Shown: piece by piece, positions 10,636 through 19,494 of the stretch
Layout: every line of letters begins with the position of its first letter
Numbering within the stretch: the first letter of the stretch is position 1
Origin: Crenothrix polyspora
Lineage (GTDB): Bacteria > Pseudomonadota > Gammaproteobacteria > Methylococcales > Methylomonadaceae
Assembly (NCBI RefSeq): GCF_900163755.1
Contig: NZ_FUKI01000119.1
Span: 62,001-126,000 of the forward strand
Length of the DNA stretch: 64,000 nt
Direction of reading: 5' to 3'
Notes under the pieces: model-generated
What the model was told of the DNA's origin: nothing
Databases searched by the model: none
The model's input: the letters and a program-made list of their open reading frames with translations, nothing else
Position numbers and translations under genes: made by a program

Positions 10636-10774
10636 GTAAATAATCCGGTAACGCGCATAACGCATTTTGTATGGTTGGGTATTGTACTGCAAAAATGGTT
10701 TTTGCTTGCGTCAGGCCTATTTGACTTTTGATCAATACAGGTTATAACTGGGATGTAAAGGCAAGGAGAATTTT

Positions 10775-11311
10775 ATGGCCAAAAAAGCACATTATTTACA
10801 TGAATCTTGTGATGATCCGGTAGCTGCAATCGTTGCCGGTATTGATCGTGATGTGGAGCACGGTGAAGATATTTTAATGCTGGGGCTGTGTATTGTCATG
10901 TTATCAGCCTCGTTTGCACCGGTTGCACCGCCGAATATTCTATTGCCCTTGGTTGCACTGGTGTTTGCAACTACCTCCAGCTTGGCACGTAGAAATTACC
11001 ATAATATGGAGCGCAAGCTGCGTGAGTCTGTGGCGCTGATTGAGCACACTGATAAATCAAGTTTAAAACCTATTACCACAGTATTCATTGAATACCCCAT
11101 GCCGCCGTTGAGCCAATCTTACAATATTCTAAAAAATGTTAAGCGAACGCTTAAAAGCGTACTGGGTGGTTTGTTGATTAATCCGTTGTGGATGCCGATA
11201 TTCTATGTAATGGGCATACAAATTGTGGAGGAAAAAAATCTGGGGGTGTTGAACCAGGCGGTGATGACAGTGGAGTTAAAGTTAGCAAAAACTTCGCCAG
11301 ATAAGTACTAA
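10775..11311 (+). CDS. small membrane protein of unknown function
   Basis: 178 aa, preceded by a strong AAGGAG Shine-Dalgarno sequence (10762-10767). A soluble N-terminus rich in His and Asp (about 1-33) leads into two adjacent hydrophobic segments (about 34-70). A basic region follows, and a further apolar stretch lies near 135-150 (GGLLINPLWMPIFYVMGIQ). I do not recognise the family. It is divergent from the flavoprotein gene and convergent with the DUF4332 gene. Confidence 0.6.
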   Translation: MAKKAHYLHESCDDPVAAIVAGIDRDVEHGEDILMLGLCIVMLSASFAPVAPPNILLPLVALVFATTSSLARRNYHNMERKLRESVALIEHTDKSSLKPITTVFIEYPMPPLSQSYNILKNVKRTLKSVLGGLLINPLWMPIFYVMGIQIVEEKNLGVLNQAVMTVELKLAKTSPDKY

Positions 11312-11389
11312 TAAAGTTGCTGGATGCGCGTAGTGGTTACTGCACCCAACAACTGTGTTAATGCTTTGATTTAATAGTGGCGTAGTTTC

Positions 11390-11794
11390 TTAATGCTGAA
11401 CAACTTTAGGCAAAGTTTTTGCTTGTGTAACCCATTCAGTTACTTGGATGAGTGATGGTGTGGTTTTAGCCAGCTTTTTTTCTTCATTGGTTTTAGCCAG
11501 TGCCAGCTGTAGGTTGTCGGCTTTTCTTTGTGCCAACTCAGGTACGGTATCTACGCCAGCAGCCTCTAGTAATTCTGCAAAATGCTCATCTACACCATTA
11601 ATGCGAAACAAATCCGCGTGATTAACCCACGTTAGGATTAATTTTGCGCTAATACCGGTTTGTGACGTTAATTCGGTGCGACCTTTTGCTGTCGCGCCCA
11701 TTTCCAGTAATTTATCTGTTGAAGCAATGCCGGCTGCTTTAAGTTTTTCGGCGTATTGCGGGCCAATACCTTCAATAATATCTATTTGTGCCAT
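11390..11794 (-). CDS. DUF4332 helix-hairpin-helix protein
   Basis: 134 aa made of two helix-hairpin-helix-like halves. The first is IEGIGPQYAEKLKAAGIASTD, the second NGVDEHFAELLEAAGVDTVPEL. This is the DUF4332 pattern, related to the DNA-binding HhH motif of DNA polymerase lambda and topoisomerase families. The function of stand-alone bacterial members is not established. An AAGGA ribosome-binding site precedes the ATG. The gene is alone between convergent and same-strand neighbours. Confidence 0.8.
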   Translation of the reverse strand: MAQIDIIEGIGPQYAEKLKAAGIASTDKLLEMGATAKGRTELTSQTGISAKLILTWVNHADLFRINGVDEHFAELLEAAGVDTVPELAQRKADNLQLALAKTNEEKKLAKTTPSLIQVTEWVTQAKTLPKVVQH

Positions 11795-11945
11795 GTTGTG
11801 TAGTTCCTTGTTGATAAAATAAACGTTGAATGCGTTGCTTGTATGGGAAGACCCATACAGCGAGGTTCAATAGTAACTTAATTTTACAGAGAAGTCGCAA
11901 ATTTAATAGACAGATGCACAAGGTAACATACGGGCTTAAAGCGCC

Positions 11946-12650
11946 TTAAATGACAATATGAATAAATTTCGCCACGTTTTCTGCCAGTTTTCTAACGCTG
12001 TCAAATAAATCAACAATCTGATACGTTAGAAGAAAAAATACCGGGTAGAAAATAGCTGGTTTTGAATACGACCACTGCTCGATGGCGTGTAGGTATTTTG
12101 TATTGTTGCAGTAAGTGTTCATTATTAAAGCAGTATTAATGCCTATAATCGCGCCGACGATAATATCCGTTGGGTAATGTAATCCCAAGTAGATGCGTGG
12201 CAAAGCAATAAATACCGTTGTGTAAAAAAGTGCGAATGCACCCATTTTTTTTGAGATAAAACATATCCCTGTTGCTAACGCGAAAAATAAGGCCGTGTGA
12301 TCGCTGGGAAATGAACTCCAGCCATCTAAGTTGGTTTGTATTACACCGTGCGGCACTACAAAATGTAAGCTTTCTTCATGCATAGGTCTGGCACGAAACG
12401 CTAATGTTAATTGCAAAAAGCGTGCTATGGCAATGGCAATGATACAGCTTAATAAAGTAGAAATAATATGTGTGCGATTATGTAAATAAGTGTCTTTGTC
12501 TTTAAACCATGCCCACCAAATTATTGTGATTAAAACGCCGCCTTTTAATAAATGATCACCTGATAAAAATTCAATAGTCTTGTCAATCACTTCTGAGTGC
12601 TGAGAAAATTGGTTAAGATAAGATATTATTTTAAAATCAAAAACATTCAT
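11946..12650 (-). CDS. PAP2-family membrane phosphatase
   Basis: I choose the ATG at 12650 (MNVFDFKIISYLNQF), which has an AGG element 7 bases upstream and matches the usual PAP2 start. An upstream frame adds 26 unsupported residues. The PAP2 signature motifs are present: RARPMHEESLHF (KX6RP-like), PSDHTALFFALATG (PSGH) and RIYLGLHYPTDIIVG (SRX5HX3D). There are five to six hydrophobic helices. Such enzymes dephosphorylate lipid phosphates such as undecaprenyl pyrophosphate or phosphatidic acid at the outer face of the inner membrane. The substrate is unknown here. Confidence 0.85.
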   Translation of the reverse strand: MNVFDFKIISYLNQFSQHSEVIDKTIEFLSGDHLLKGGVLITIIWWAWFKDKDTYLHNRTHIISTLLSCIIAIAIARFLQLTLAFRARPMHEESLHFVVPHGVIQTNLDGWSSFPSDHTALFFALATGICFISKKMGAFALFYTTVFIALPRIYLGLHYPTDIIVGAIIGINTALIMNTYCNNTKYLHAIEQWSYSKPAIFYPVFFLLTYQIVDLFDSVRKLAENVAKFIHIVI

Positions 12651-12948
12651 AATGATGCCTATGCTAGAATCATAAATAGGAAGATTGGCGCTATAGTCAA
12701 TTAAATTCTTTGCTATGACAATATGCACAAATACCTATTGTTAGCTACGGCGTAAGCTAAAAAACTGATACTGTAAATGGATACTTGGCACGAGTGCATT
12801 AAGTGTCTTGGTATGAAAAACGTAAGTATTTTTAAAAATAAGGGCAAAGTGGCAGAGAATAATTTACACAGCCCCTCATTTAGTTATTTTTAAAGATAAA
12901 AGTATATTGTGCTCATGCAGAAATGTTTTAAATAAGGCGTTATCTTTT

Positions 12949-12962
12949 ACAGTTAATACTGT
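12949..12962. promoter_or_regulatory. palindrome ACAGT-TAAT-ACTGT in the upstream region of the small exported protein
   Basis: A perfect 5-bp inverted repeat with a 4-base centre, about 85 bp before the ATG at 13048. It could be an operator. It does not satisfy the LexA box (CTGT-N8-ACAG). The rest of the 397-bp gap 12651-13047 is AT-rich and shows no gene. Confidence 0.25.
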
Positions 12963-13047
12963 ATGATCGCAGTTGAAAAGCATCCGTTTTTCAATGATTT
13001 ATTTCCAGACTTTATCTGGTAATTATACTCAGGGTTTTATAAAAATT

Positions 13048-13398
13048 ATGAATTGTATTAAAAAATCGGCATTAATTGTGATGATAGCCATGTCTTTAGG
13101 AGCGTCTGCTTCGGTAGCGTATGCAGAAGATGCAGTGAACAGTTCATTACCTAGCCTTAATGAAACCATTGCCCATATTGAACGTGCTATAGCTGATGTG
13201 AATAACAGCGATTTTGCGGCATCTAACTTACAAATTAAGGCGGCGCGTATTTCAGGTGTGCTGATTACCGGCAATGATGACATTGTAAAACGAGCTAATG
13301 CAATTGTTATTCAGGGCCAAATTAGCTCTAAAACAGGCGATGTTAAACAAGCAACTGCATTATTATCAGAAGCATTAAAATTATATAAGTCTTTGTAA
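13048..13398 (+). CDS. small exported protein of unknown function
   Basis: 116 aa from the ATG at 13048. The open frame extends 25 codons upstream, but the signal peptide starts here. MNCIKKSALIVMIAMSLG followed by ASASVAYAED is a clear Sec signal with a probable AYA-E cleavage site. The mature part of about 85 residues is helical (IAHIERAIADV, AASNLQIKAARISGVLI, ATALLSEALKLY) and resembles short metal-binding-protein SmbP-like or TPR-like repeats. No metal ligands are obvious. An AGGG sequence sits 13 bases upstream, which is far for a ribosome-binding site. Confidence 0.6.
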   Translation: MNCIKKSALIVMIAMSLGASASVAYAEDAVNSSLPSLNETIAHIERAIADVNNSDFAASNLQIKAARISGVLITGNDDIVKRANAIVIQGQISSKTGDVKQATALLSEALKLYKSL

Positions 13399-13467
13399 GT
13401 TAATGATAAAATTTATGTAACGAAAATTATCGCAACTTTACAGAATCGCTATTCAGTTTATTCTGTA

Positions 13468-13605
13468 TTATCGGTGGTGTTTTATGGCAGCATGGCCTTT
13501 TGTGTAAAAGGCATTAGATTCTTCTTGGCCTTGGTATAAATAACGTCCAGCGGCATATAAAATAACAATCACAGTCATACCGATAAAAAAATCTTTATAT
13601 TTCAT
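13468..13605 (-). CDS. 45-residue single-span membrane protein
   Basis: Start taken at the ATG 13605, preceded by TTGGAGT at optimal spacing; a longer frame adds 24 residues without a ribosome-binding site. MKYKDFFIGMTVIVILYAAG is a charged N-terminus with one transmembrane helix, followed by a polar tail ending in GHAAIKHHR. The strong Shine-Dalgarno sequence and clean topology support a real small protein. No family is recognised. Confidence 0.55.
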   Translation of the reverse strand: MKYKDFFIGMTVIVILYAAGRYLYQGQEESNAFYTKGHAAIKHHR

Positions 13606-13723
13606 GTTTACTCCAAAAGTAGTCTCTGGTTTGAAGCGGATTGTACGATAAAGTTCCAGCGCGATTTGCGCGGGCAACTGCCAACGATAAGGTGACTGTG
13701 CTGAAAAGTGTGTGATTTGATTG

Positions 13724-13755
13724 CCCCTCTCTTGCCTTGCCCAGCAAGAGAGGGG
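13724..13755 (+). terminator. strong intrinsic terminator
   Basis: CCCCTCTCTTGC pairs perfectly with GCAAGAGAGGGG over an 8-base loop and is followed on the plus strand by TGTTTTTTAA. The nearest plus-strand gene ends 325 bp upstream (13398), with an opposite-strand gene in between. It may therefore end a long transcript or an unannotated RNA. Confidence 0.75.
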
Positions 13756-13803
13756 TGTTTTTTAACTGCTAGCAGTGATGCAAAGTACGTAAGCGATAAA
13801 AAT

Positions 13804-14289
13804 TTAATTTTTTTTGAATTTCATAACCACCTTCCACAATGGCCCTGGCGCATTGTAGTTATAAGTTGTTATATACTGTGACGGTGGTGTCAGGGGTATA
13901 TTGCTGTAACCGACAGTGTAGCTGATCACGCCTTCAAATTGACCGGTGCGTTTAATGTCTTTGATTTGTATTTTGGGTAGTTGGAAAACTTCAGGGATAG
14001 AGCACATCCATTCTACACCGGTGAACTGAATTTTTTTAAATGCACTGCCATTCACTGATACGGCGTTACCACTGGGGTCAAAGTAAAATGGCGGAGTAAC
14101 ACTGTTAACGGTGTAAGCCGGAGCAGACGATTTTTTAATGCTAAAAATAACATAGTCGTAATTTCCGATACTGGTGTTGGTTACCTTTGTGATAGTGTTG
14201 TAGGCTGTGCATGGCGCAGCTAAGGTGGTATTGGACAGGCTTATTAACACAGTTAGTAATCCGAAATAGCCAGAGATATTGGTCTTCAT
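13804..14289 (-). CDS. exported protein of unknown function
   Basis: 161 aa with an N-terminal Sec signal: MKTNISG, then YFGLLTVLISLSN and TTLAAPC, with likely cleavage after LAA. The mature protein is rich in Thr, Tyr, Pro and beta-forming residues and has only two cysteines, C27 and one near residue 95, which could form a disulfide. No domain is recognised. It is a single gene. The neighbouring exported protein at 20672 is similar in size but not in sequence. Confidence 0.6.
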   Translation of the reverse strand: MKTNISGYFGLLTVLISLSNTTLAAPCTAYNTITKVTNTSIGNYDYVIFSIKKSSAPAYTVNSVTPPFYFDPSGNAVSVNGSAFKKIQFTGVEWMCSIPEVFQLPKIQIKDIKRTGQFEGVISYTVGYSNIPLTPPSQYITTYNYNAPGPLWKVVMKFKKN

Positions 14290-14594
14290 AAAAGCCTCTT
14301 GTTAGTGGACATGGTGGACGGTGCAGTTGTTTTTGTCGTCTACATAACAGCACAAGCTTAACTGCAATAAGACAGCATTAATAGGTGAAAACCACCATGT
14401 TATCGTCTTGAAAACTAAGAAGCTCAAACATTAGGGGCTAGGTCAGCATAGGCTTATTTAAACAGTATGTCAGTGAACTATTGCACATTTTTGTCAATAC
14501 TTAGCAAGCATCAAGCATGATCTTGTAGCATTTTTTTACCCTGTTCAAAATGCCCCAAATCCCACAATTACATTTAAACTTTAATTAAAATTTA
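14290..14594. other. intergenic region, no feature seen
   Basis: A divergent 305-bp AT-rich gap between the exported protein (minus) and the TauE/SafE permease (plus). It must hold both promoters, but I see no strong consensus match, repeat or RNA structure. Confidence 0.5.
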
Positions 14595-15317
14595 ATGCCT
14601 GTTGATATACTACTCACTGTTATTGTTGTATCTGTTATTCAATCCATTTTTGGCGTAGGCGTATTATTATTCGGTACGCCGATATTATTGTTGCTGGGCT
14701 ATGGCTTTGTTGATGTATTGGGTGTGTTATTGCCGATTTCACTGACCATCAGCACCTTGCAGGTACTCAGACATCATCACGCGCTGGATGTGGCTTTTTA
14801 TAAAAACATACTGATTTACAGCGCACCCTTGGTCGTGTTGTTTTTAGCGTTGGTGACTTCCACTAAGCTCAACATTACCCCCTTCGTGGGTGTTTTGTTG
14901 GTGCTGGTGGCCTTAAAAAGCTTCTCACCTTTTTTGGAACGTACGGTCAAATCAATCGTGGCTTATGAGCGCCCTTATTTAATGATCATGGGTTTGGTGC
15001 ATGGTATGAGTAATTTGGGTGGTTCGATGCTGACCGTTATTATGCATAGCAAACAATACCCTAAAGATAAAACCCGTGTAACCACTGCCGCGAGTCTTGC
15101 GACCATGGCGACGTGTCAATTGTTGACTTTATTATGGGGCGGTAATGAATTTAGTGTGTCCTATTTTGACAAAGTCAGCTTGATGCAGGTAGGAACCGTG
15201 ATATTTTTATTGACTGAAGAAATGCTGTACAAGCAAATTGATAATGCCCAATACAGCCAATTATTTGCGGTGTTTTTGCTTATTTCGGGCGTTATGTTGC
15301 TGGCTAAATCCTTTTGA
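14595..15317 (+). CDS. TauE/SafE family (sulfite-exporter-like) permease
   Basis: 240 aa with seven to eight hydrophobic segments. The first repeat has the family motif GVGVLLFGTPILLLLGY, and the second half has GLVHGMSNLGGSMLTVIMHS, the duplicated glycine-rich motif of TauE/SafE permeases. Members export or import sulfite, sulfoacetate or other organic sulfonates and anions. The substrate cannot be read from sequence. The length is slightly below the family norm of about 250-260. No linked sulfur gene is visible. Confidence 0.82.
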   Translation: MPVDILLTVIVVSVIQSIFGVGVLLFGTPILLLLGYGFVDVLGVLLPISLTISTLQVLRHHHALDVAFYKNILIYSAPLVVLFLALVTSTKLNITPFVGVLLVLVALKSFSPFLERTVKSIVAYERPYLMIMGLVHGMSNLGGSMLTVIMHSKQYPKDKTRVTTAASLATMATCQLLTLLWGGNEFSVSYFDKVSLMQVGTVIFLLTEEMLYKQIDNAQYSQLFAVFLLISGVMLLAKSF

Positions 15318-15462
15318 CGTTAGGGTAGAAAGCGTCAAAATAACGCGCTATGATTTCCTAAACACAGGTCAGTTGGGTAAAATACGCTGAAGATTTGGCT
15401 TATTAGGCCAAAATATCGTTTACCTAGTCCAGATTGGTAATGTTTTTACATTAATAGCATCC

Positions 15463-15693
15463 ATGATTATGAGTATGAAGCCACCTGCTACCGCCACGCT
15501 ATCCAGCAAATATCAAATTGCTATCCCTAAAGCGGTCTGTGAAGATCAGGATTGGCAATCGGGTCAGGAATTTGCTTTTATACCCAAAGGTAAAGGCATG
15601 TTGATGATACCTGTTCCTAGCCTGATTGATCTGCAAGGCATTGCAGAAGGTGCAGATATTAGTCATGTTAGAGAGCGTCACCACAAATCTTGA
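15463..15693 (+). CDS. AbrB-fold antitoxin (VapB-like)
   Basis: 76 aa. ATATLSSKYQIAIPKAVCEDQDW followed by GQEFAFIPKGKGMLMIPVP is the swapped-hairpin AbrB/MazE DNA-binding fold found in VapB antitoxins. The C-terminal tail (DISHVRERHHKS) would wrap the toxin. Several ATGs sit close together at the start (15463, 15469, 15475). The TGA stop overlaps the VapC start by one base (TGATG), implying translational coupling. Antitoxins of this type repress their own operon. Confidence 0.85.
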   Translation: MIMSMKPPATATLSSKYQIAIPKAVCEDQDWQSGQEFAFIPKGKGMLMIPVPSLIDLQGIAEGADISHVRERHHKS

Positions 15694-16100
15694 TGCGTGT
15701 TGTTGATACCTCAATATGGATAGAATGGCTGATTGGTAGTTCGCTTAAACATGCGATTGCCAGCGAATTTCCTGACGCGAGCCAGTGTATTGTGCCCAGT
15801 TTAATTCAGGTGGAGCTTGGAACATGGCTCACCCGTGAAGTAGGTGAGGCGGAGGCCGACCAAGTGATTGCTTATACGCAAAGTTGTTTTGTGGTGGCGC
15901 TGGATACCAAAATCGCCCTGCAAGCAACCGAATTACAAGGCCAATATCATCTTGCCACCGCCGATGCCATTGTTTACGCCACCGCACTGGCCTATGATGC
16001 AGACTTGCTTACGTGTGATGCTCATTTTGAAGGCTTGCCGAATGTCGTGTATATTAAAAAGACCTTGACTCGGTTTATTGAGCATTGGATAAAATTTTAA
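15693..16100 (+). CDS. PIN-domain ribonuclease toxin (VapC-like)
   Basis: 135 aa starting at ATG 15693. VVDTSIWIEWL gives the first PIN acidic residue (D5), VELGTWL the second (Glu), and TADAIVYATALAYDADLLTCDAHF the third and fourth (Asp). This is the complete Mg-dependent PIN active site. VapC toxins cleave tRNA or rRNA when released from VapB. It is coupled to the AbrB-fold gene and followed by a nested palindromic element, so the pair sits at the edge of a rearranged segment. Confidence 0.88.
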   Translation: MRVVDTSIWIEWLIGSSLKHAIASEFPDASQCIVPSLIQVELGTWLTREVGEAEADQVIAYTQSCFVVALDTKIALQATELQGQYHLATADAIVYATALAYDADLLTCDAHFEGLPNVVYIKKTLTRFIEHWIKF

Positions 16101-16177
16101 AGTTTTGTTTGTGCGGCACGGTCAAGTATTACATTCAACTCATTTCGTGCAATCGATAATAATCAAACTTGAATGGC

Positions 16178-16503
16178 GAGTACTTAGTCAACTTTATTTT
16201 GTCGGGTATTGCAAAGAGCTTGTAGGGTGGTTTCGCGCCAGAAAACCGCCAATCAACACTCTTTCAATATTCAATAGACGTATTGTGGCGGATTGCTTAG
16301 CGGCGAATCTACCCTACAATTTTGTTCTGTCTTATGTTGTAAAGACCTACGAGGTTTTTAAAGCCTAGTACTTAGTCGAGTACTATAAAATACTCCGTTC
16401 GTCCTGAGCTTGTCGAAAGACTTGTGGTTCATGGTTCGACAAGCTCACCACGAATGGTTTTTTAAAATTCACACTCGCCAAAATAAAATTGACTAAGTAC
16501 TAG
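16178..16503. repeat. nested palindromic MITE-like element
   Basis: The outer arms are GAGTACTTAGTCAACTTTAT (from 16178) and its near-perfect reverse complement at 16476-16503. A third copy of CTAGTACTTAGTC lies at 16365-16377 in direct orientation. Nested inside are two further palindromes. One is TTGTAGGGTGG...ACCCTACAA at about 16219-16320. The other is the widespread TCCTGAGCTTGTCGAA...TTCGACAAGCTCACCACG pair at about 16401-16455. No coding sequence inside is convincing. The layout suggests successive insertion of small non-autonomous elements. Within the 616-bp gap 16101-16716, the only other item is the broken PIN gene at 16508. Confidence 0.65.
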
Positions 16504-16507
16504 ATTG

Positions 16508-16652
16508 GGATATTCGTTGGATGACAAGGTTGCTGCTTTACCTGAACATCATAAAGATCCACAGGATCATATTATTATTGCACCTGCGCTCAATCATAAC
16601 GTCTATTGACTCAGTTATGATGCGATTTTTCTGCCTACCGTGCATTGGATGA
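16508..16652 (+). pseudogene. remnant of a second PIN-domain toxin gene
   Basis: Reading from 16508 gives GYSLDDKVAALPEHHKDPQD, then HIIIAPALNHNVY, a stop codon, and LSYDAIF in the same frame. This is the C-terminal half of a PIN toxin of the type with LPxxHxDPFDRxLIAQA. The frame has no start, one internal TGA, and decays after about 16650. It begins 5 bp after the MITE-like element, suggesting the element truncated it. It is distinct in sequence from the intact VapC just upstream. Confidence 0.6.
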
Positions 16653-16716
16653 CTATCTGATAGGGAAGAAATAACCATTGAGCGCATTCACTATTTCCAT
16701 TAAATGTGTATAAACC

Positions 16717-18390
16717 ATGTCTGACATAGAAATCGCCCAACACGCAAGTATGCAGCCGATTATCGGCCTAGCTAAAAAGCAATATGGCATTGATGCTGAA
16801 CACTTAGATCCTTACGGTCATTACAAAGCCAAATTGTCTTTGGAATATGTGGCCAGCTTAGCCGATAAGCCCGATGGCAAATTGATATTGGTAACCGCGA
16901 TCAGTCCGACACCGGCAGGAGAAGGCAAAACCACCACCACTGTGGGTTTGGGTGATGCTTTAAATCGCCTTGGTAAAAAAGCCATCATGTGTTTACGCGA
17001 GCCATCGCTTGGCCCGTGCTTTGGTGTTAAAGGCGGAGCTGCTGGCGGTGGTTATTCGCAAGTGGTGCCAATGGAAGACATTAATCTGCATTTTACGGGC
17101 GACTTTCATGCCATCGGTGTAGCGCATAACTTACTGGCGGCTTTGATTGACAATCATATCCACCACGGTAATGCGTTGGATATTGATCCACGCCGTATTC
17201 AATGGAAGCGCGTGGTCGATATGAATGACCGTGCTTTACGTAGTATTGTGGTTGGTATGGGTGGTGCCGCCAATGGCTATTTGCGTGAAGATGGTTATGA
17301 TATTGTGGTTGCCTCCGAAGTGATGGCGATTTTATGTTTGGCGACCAGTCGCTCTGATCTTAAAGTGCGTTTGGGCAAGATCGTTATTGGTTATAAGTCC
17401 GATAAAATCACACCGGTATATGCCAGTGATTTGCAGGCGCAAGGTGCGATGGCGGCGTTATTAAAAGATGCCATTAAGCCCAATCTAGTGCAAACTTTGG
17501 AAAACAATATCGCTATTATCCACGGCGGGCCGTTTGCTAATATTGCTCACGGTTGTAACACGGTGACCGCGACCAAAACCGCATTAAAAATTGCCGATTA
17601 TGTGGTCACCGAAGCCGGTTTTGGTGCCGATTTAGGGGCGGAAAAATTTATTGATATTAAATGCCGAATGGCAGATTTAAAGCCGTCGGCAGTAGTGTTG
17701 GTTGCAACCATTCGGGCGTTAAAATTCCACGGCGGTGTTAACAAGGAAGACTTAAACCTTGAGAATGTGGCGGCGGTGGAAAAAGGTTTCCAAAATCTGG
17801 AGCGGCATTATAATAATATTACTCAGCATTACGGTTTACCGTGTGTGGTGTGTGTTAATCACTTTACTTTTGATACTGAAGCTGAGCTGGCATTGCTGGA
17901 AGCCAAGTGCAAAGTATTGGGGGCAAATTGTGTCATCTCCAAACATTGGGCAGAAGGCGGCGCGGGTGCCCAAAGCCTGGCGCAAGAGATTATTACTGTT
18001 GTCGATAACCGTGCGCCAGGTTGTACGTTTGTTTACGATGACAATATAAGCGCATGGGATAAGATTGAAACCATCGCCACCAAGCTTTACGGGGCGGCAG
18101 GTATATCGGCTAATGCTAAAATTAAAGCCCAGCTTAAGGTGTGGGATGAAAACTATGGTAAGTTTCCTGTGTGTATTGCCAAAACCCAAATGTCGTTTTC
18201 TACTAATCCGGCATTAAAAGGCGCACCATCTGGCCATACGCTTGAAATCAGTGAAGTAAGGCTGGCGAATGGTGCAGGTTTTATTGTCGCCGTGGCAGGC
18301 GATATGATGACTATGCCAGGCTTACCCAAACAACCTGCCGCAGAGCGTATTGATATTGACGATACGGGCAAAATTACCGGACTGTTCTAA
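16717..18390 (+). CDS. fhs: formate-tetrahydrofolate ligase
   Basis: ATP-dependent ligation of formate to tetrahydrofolate, feeding C1 units into the folate pool; common in methylotrophs as a formate assimilation step. The 557-aa protein has the P-loop [41 protein letters not shown] and [12 protein letters not shown], all diagnostic. The C-terminus [18 protein letters not shown] is typical. Full length (E. coli lacks the gene; clostridial Fhs is about 556 aa). It is followed 3 bp later by the DUF2817 gene, so the two are probably co-transcribed. Confidence 0.97.
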   Translation: MSDIEIAQHASMQPIIGLAKKQYGIDAEHLDPYGHYKAKLSLEYVASLADKPDGKLILVTAISPTPAGEGKTTTTVGLGDALNRLGKKAIMCLREPSLGPCFGVKGGAAGGGYSQVVPMEDINLHFTGDFHAIGVAHNLLAALIDNHIHHGNALDIDPRRIQWKRVVDMNDRALRSIVVGMGGAANGYLREDGYDIVVASEVMAILCLATSRSDLKVRLGKIVIGYKSDKITPVYASDLQAQGAMAALLKDAIKPNLVQTLENNIAIIHGGPFANIAHGCNTVTATKTALKIADYVVTEAGFGADLGAEKFIDIKCRMADLKPSAVVLVATIRALKFHGGVNKEDLNLENVAAVEKGFQNLERHYNNITQHYGLPCVVCVNHFTFDTEAELALLEAKCKVLGANCVISKHWAEGGAGAQSLAQEIITVVDNRAPGCTFVYDDNISAWDKIETIATKLYGAAGISANAKIKAQLKVWDENYGKFPVCIAKTQMSFSTNPALKGAPSGHTLEISEVRLANGAGFIVAVAGDMMTMPGLPKQPAAERIDIDDTGKITGLF

Positions 18391-18393
18391 GTT

Positions 18394-19494
18394 ATGTTTA
18401 CTATAAATTTACCTGTTGCAGAAATTTATACAGGTGTTTTCCCTGCCAGTTACGTACTGGGGCGCCAGCATTGGCTAACCCAAGTTGAACGCTTAACCTT
18501 GCCTAAGCAACGGCGTGCCTATCCTTGTGAGGGCGTGGGGCCTGACGGTGAGACACTGATTACTGATACGGTGTGGATAGGCTCGGTGGATGCGCCCAAT
18601 GTATTGGTGATAATTGCCGGCACGCACGGCATTGAAGGCTCTACCGGCAGTGCAATAGAGATTGATTTTTTACGGTTACTTAAGGCAGGGCATTTTATTT
18701 TGCCACCGTATGTTGCGGTGTTGTTAATTCATGCGCTGACACCGTGGGGTTACGCTTGGCAACGACGTTGTGATGAAGAGGGGGTTGATCTTAATCGCAA
18801 TGCAGTAGATTTTTCTCAGTCACTGCCAGAAAATCCTGATTACGATGCGCTTCGAGCCGCCTTGTTTTGCGATGATAGCGCCGAAAGATTGCGCTTGTTC
18901 AGTGAGTTTGAAGCTAAACACGGGCGAGTTGCTTTTGAAAAAGCTATCAGTGGGGGGCAGTATCATGATCCTTCTGGGCCTTTTTACGGCGGTAGCAAAC
19001 CCGCACATGGCCGTTTAGCCTCTGAGGAGCTTATTCAGCATTATGACTTGCAACAACGTAATCTCGCCGTTATCGACTTACACAGTGGCTTGGGGGCTTA
19101 CGGCTACGGTGAAATTATTTGTGACCACCCGCCGGAAAGCCCAGCTACACAGATAGCAAAGCGATGGTACGGCGACTGCGTGACCTTACCGGCACTCGGC
19201 ACATCAAGTTCGGTAGCGAAAACTGGTTTGCAGGATTATATATGGCACAGCATTATGAATGAATTCAGTTGTTACATTACCTTAGAGTTTGGCACTTACC
19301 CTACCGATCAATTGTTTGATGTGTTACTACGAGATCACCAATTGTGGGCACAAAAAACTAATCAAGCCGCGCAATTGGCGCACGGTCAACGGATGCGGCA
19401 GCATTTTTGCCCAAATGATCCAGCTTGGCAAGAGATGGTATTGTTTCGTGCGCGGCAAGTATTTACCCAGGCATTACGTGGCTTGAGTGTATGA
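18394..19494 (+). CDS. DUF2817 / M14-like metallopeptidase family protein
   Basis: 366 aa. The zinc-carboxypeptidase-like core shows AGTHGIEGSTGSAIE (His-x-x-Glu ligands), DEEGVDLNRNAVDF (substrate-binding Asn-Arg) and VIDLHSGLGAYGYGE (third ligand His). The C-terminal FSCYITLEFGTYP supplies a Glu in the position of the catalytic acid. It therefore looks catalytically intact and may hydrolyse or deacylate a small peptide or amino-acid conjugate. It overlaps the next gene by 4 bp (ATGA), implying a joint function with the GNAT/C39 fusion. Confidence 0.82.
   Translation: MFTINLPVAEIYTGVFPASYVLGRQHWLTQVERLTLPKQRRAYPCEGVGPDGETLITDTVWIGSVDAPNVLVIIAGTHGIEGSTGSAIEIDFLRLLKAGHFILPPYVAVLLIHALTPWGYAWQRRCDEEGVDLNRNAVDFSQSLPENPDYDALRAALFCDDSAERLRLFSEFEAKHGRVAFEKAISGGQYHDPSGPFYGGSKPAHGRLASEELIQHYDLQQRNLAVIDLHSGLGAYGYGEIICDHPPESPATQIAKRWYGDCVTLPALGTSSSVAKTGLQDYIWHSIMNEFSCYITLEFGTYPTDQLFDVLLRDHQLWAQKTNQAAQLAHGQRMRQHFCPNDPAWQEMVLFRARQVFTQALRGLSV

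Noticed and set aside
12949-12969. possible LexA box near ACTGTATGATCGCAGTT
   Set aside because: The second half-site is AGTT rather than ACAG at the required spacing.
16105-16368. 87-codon frame downstream of vapC
   Set aside because: It runs straight across the arms of the nested palindromic element, so it reflects repeat sequence rather than a gene.
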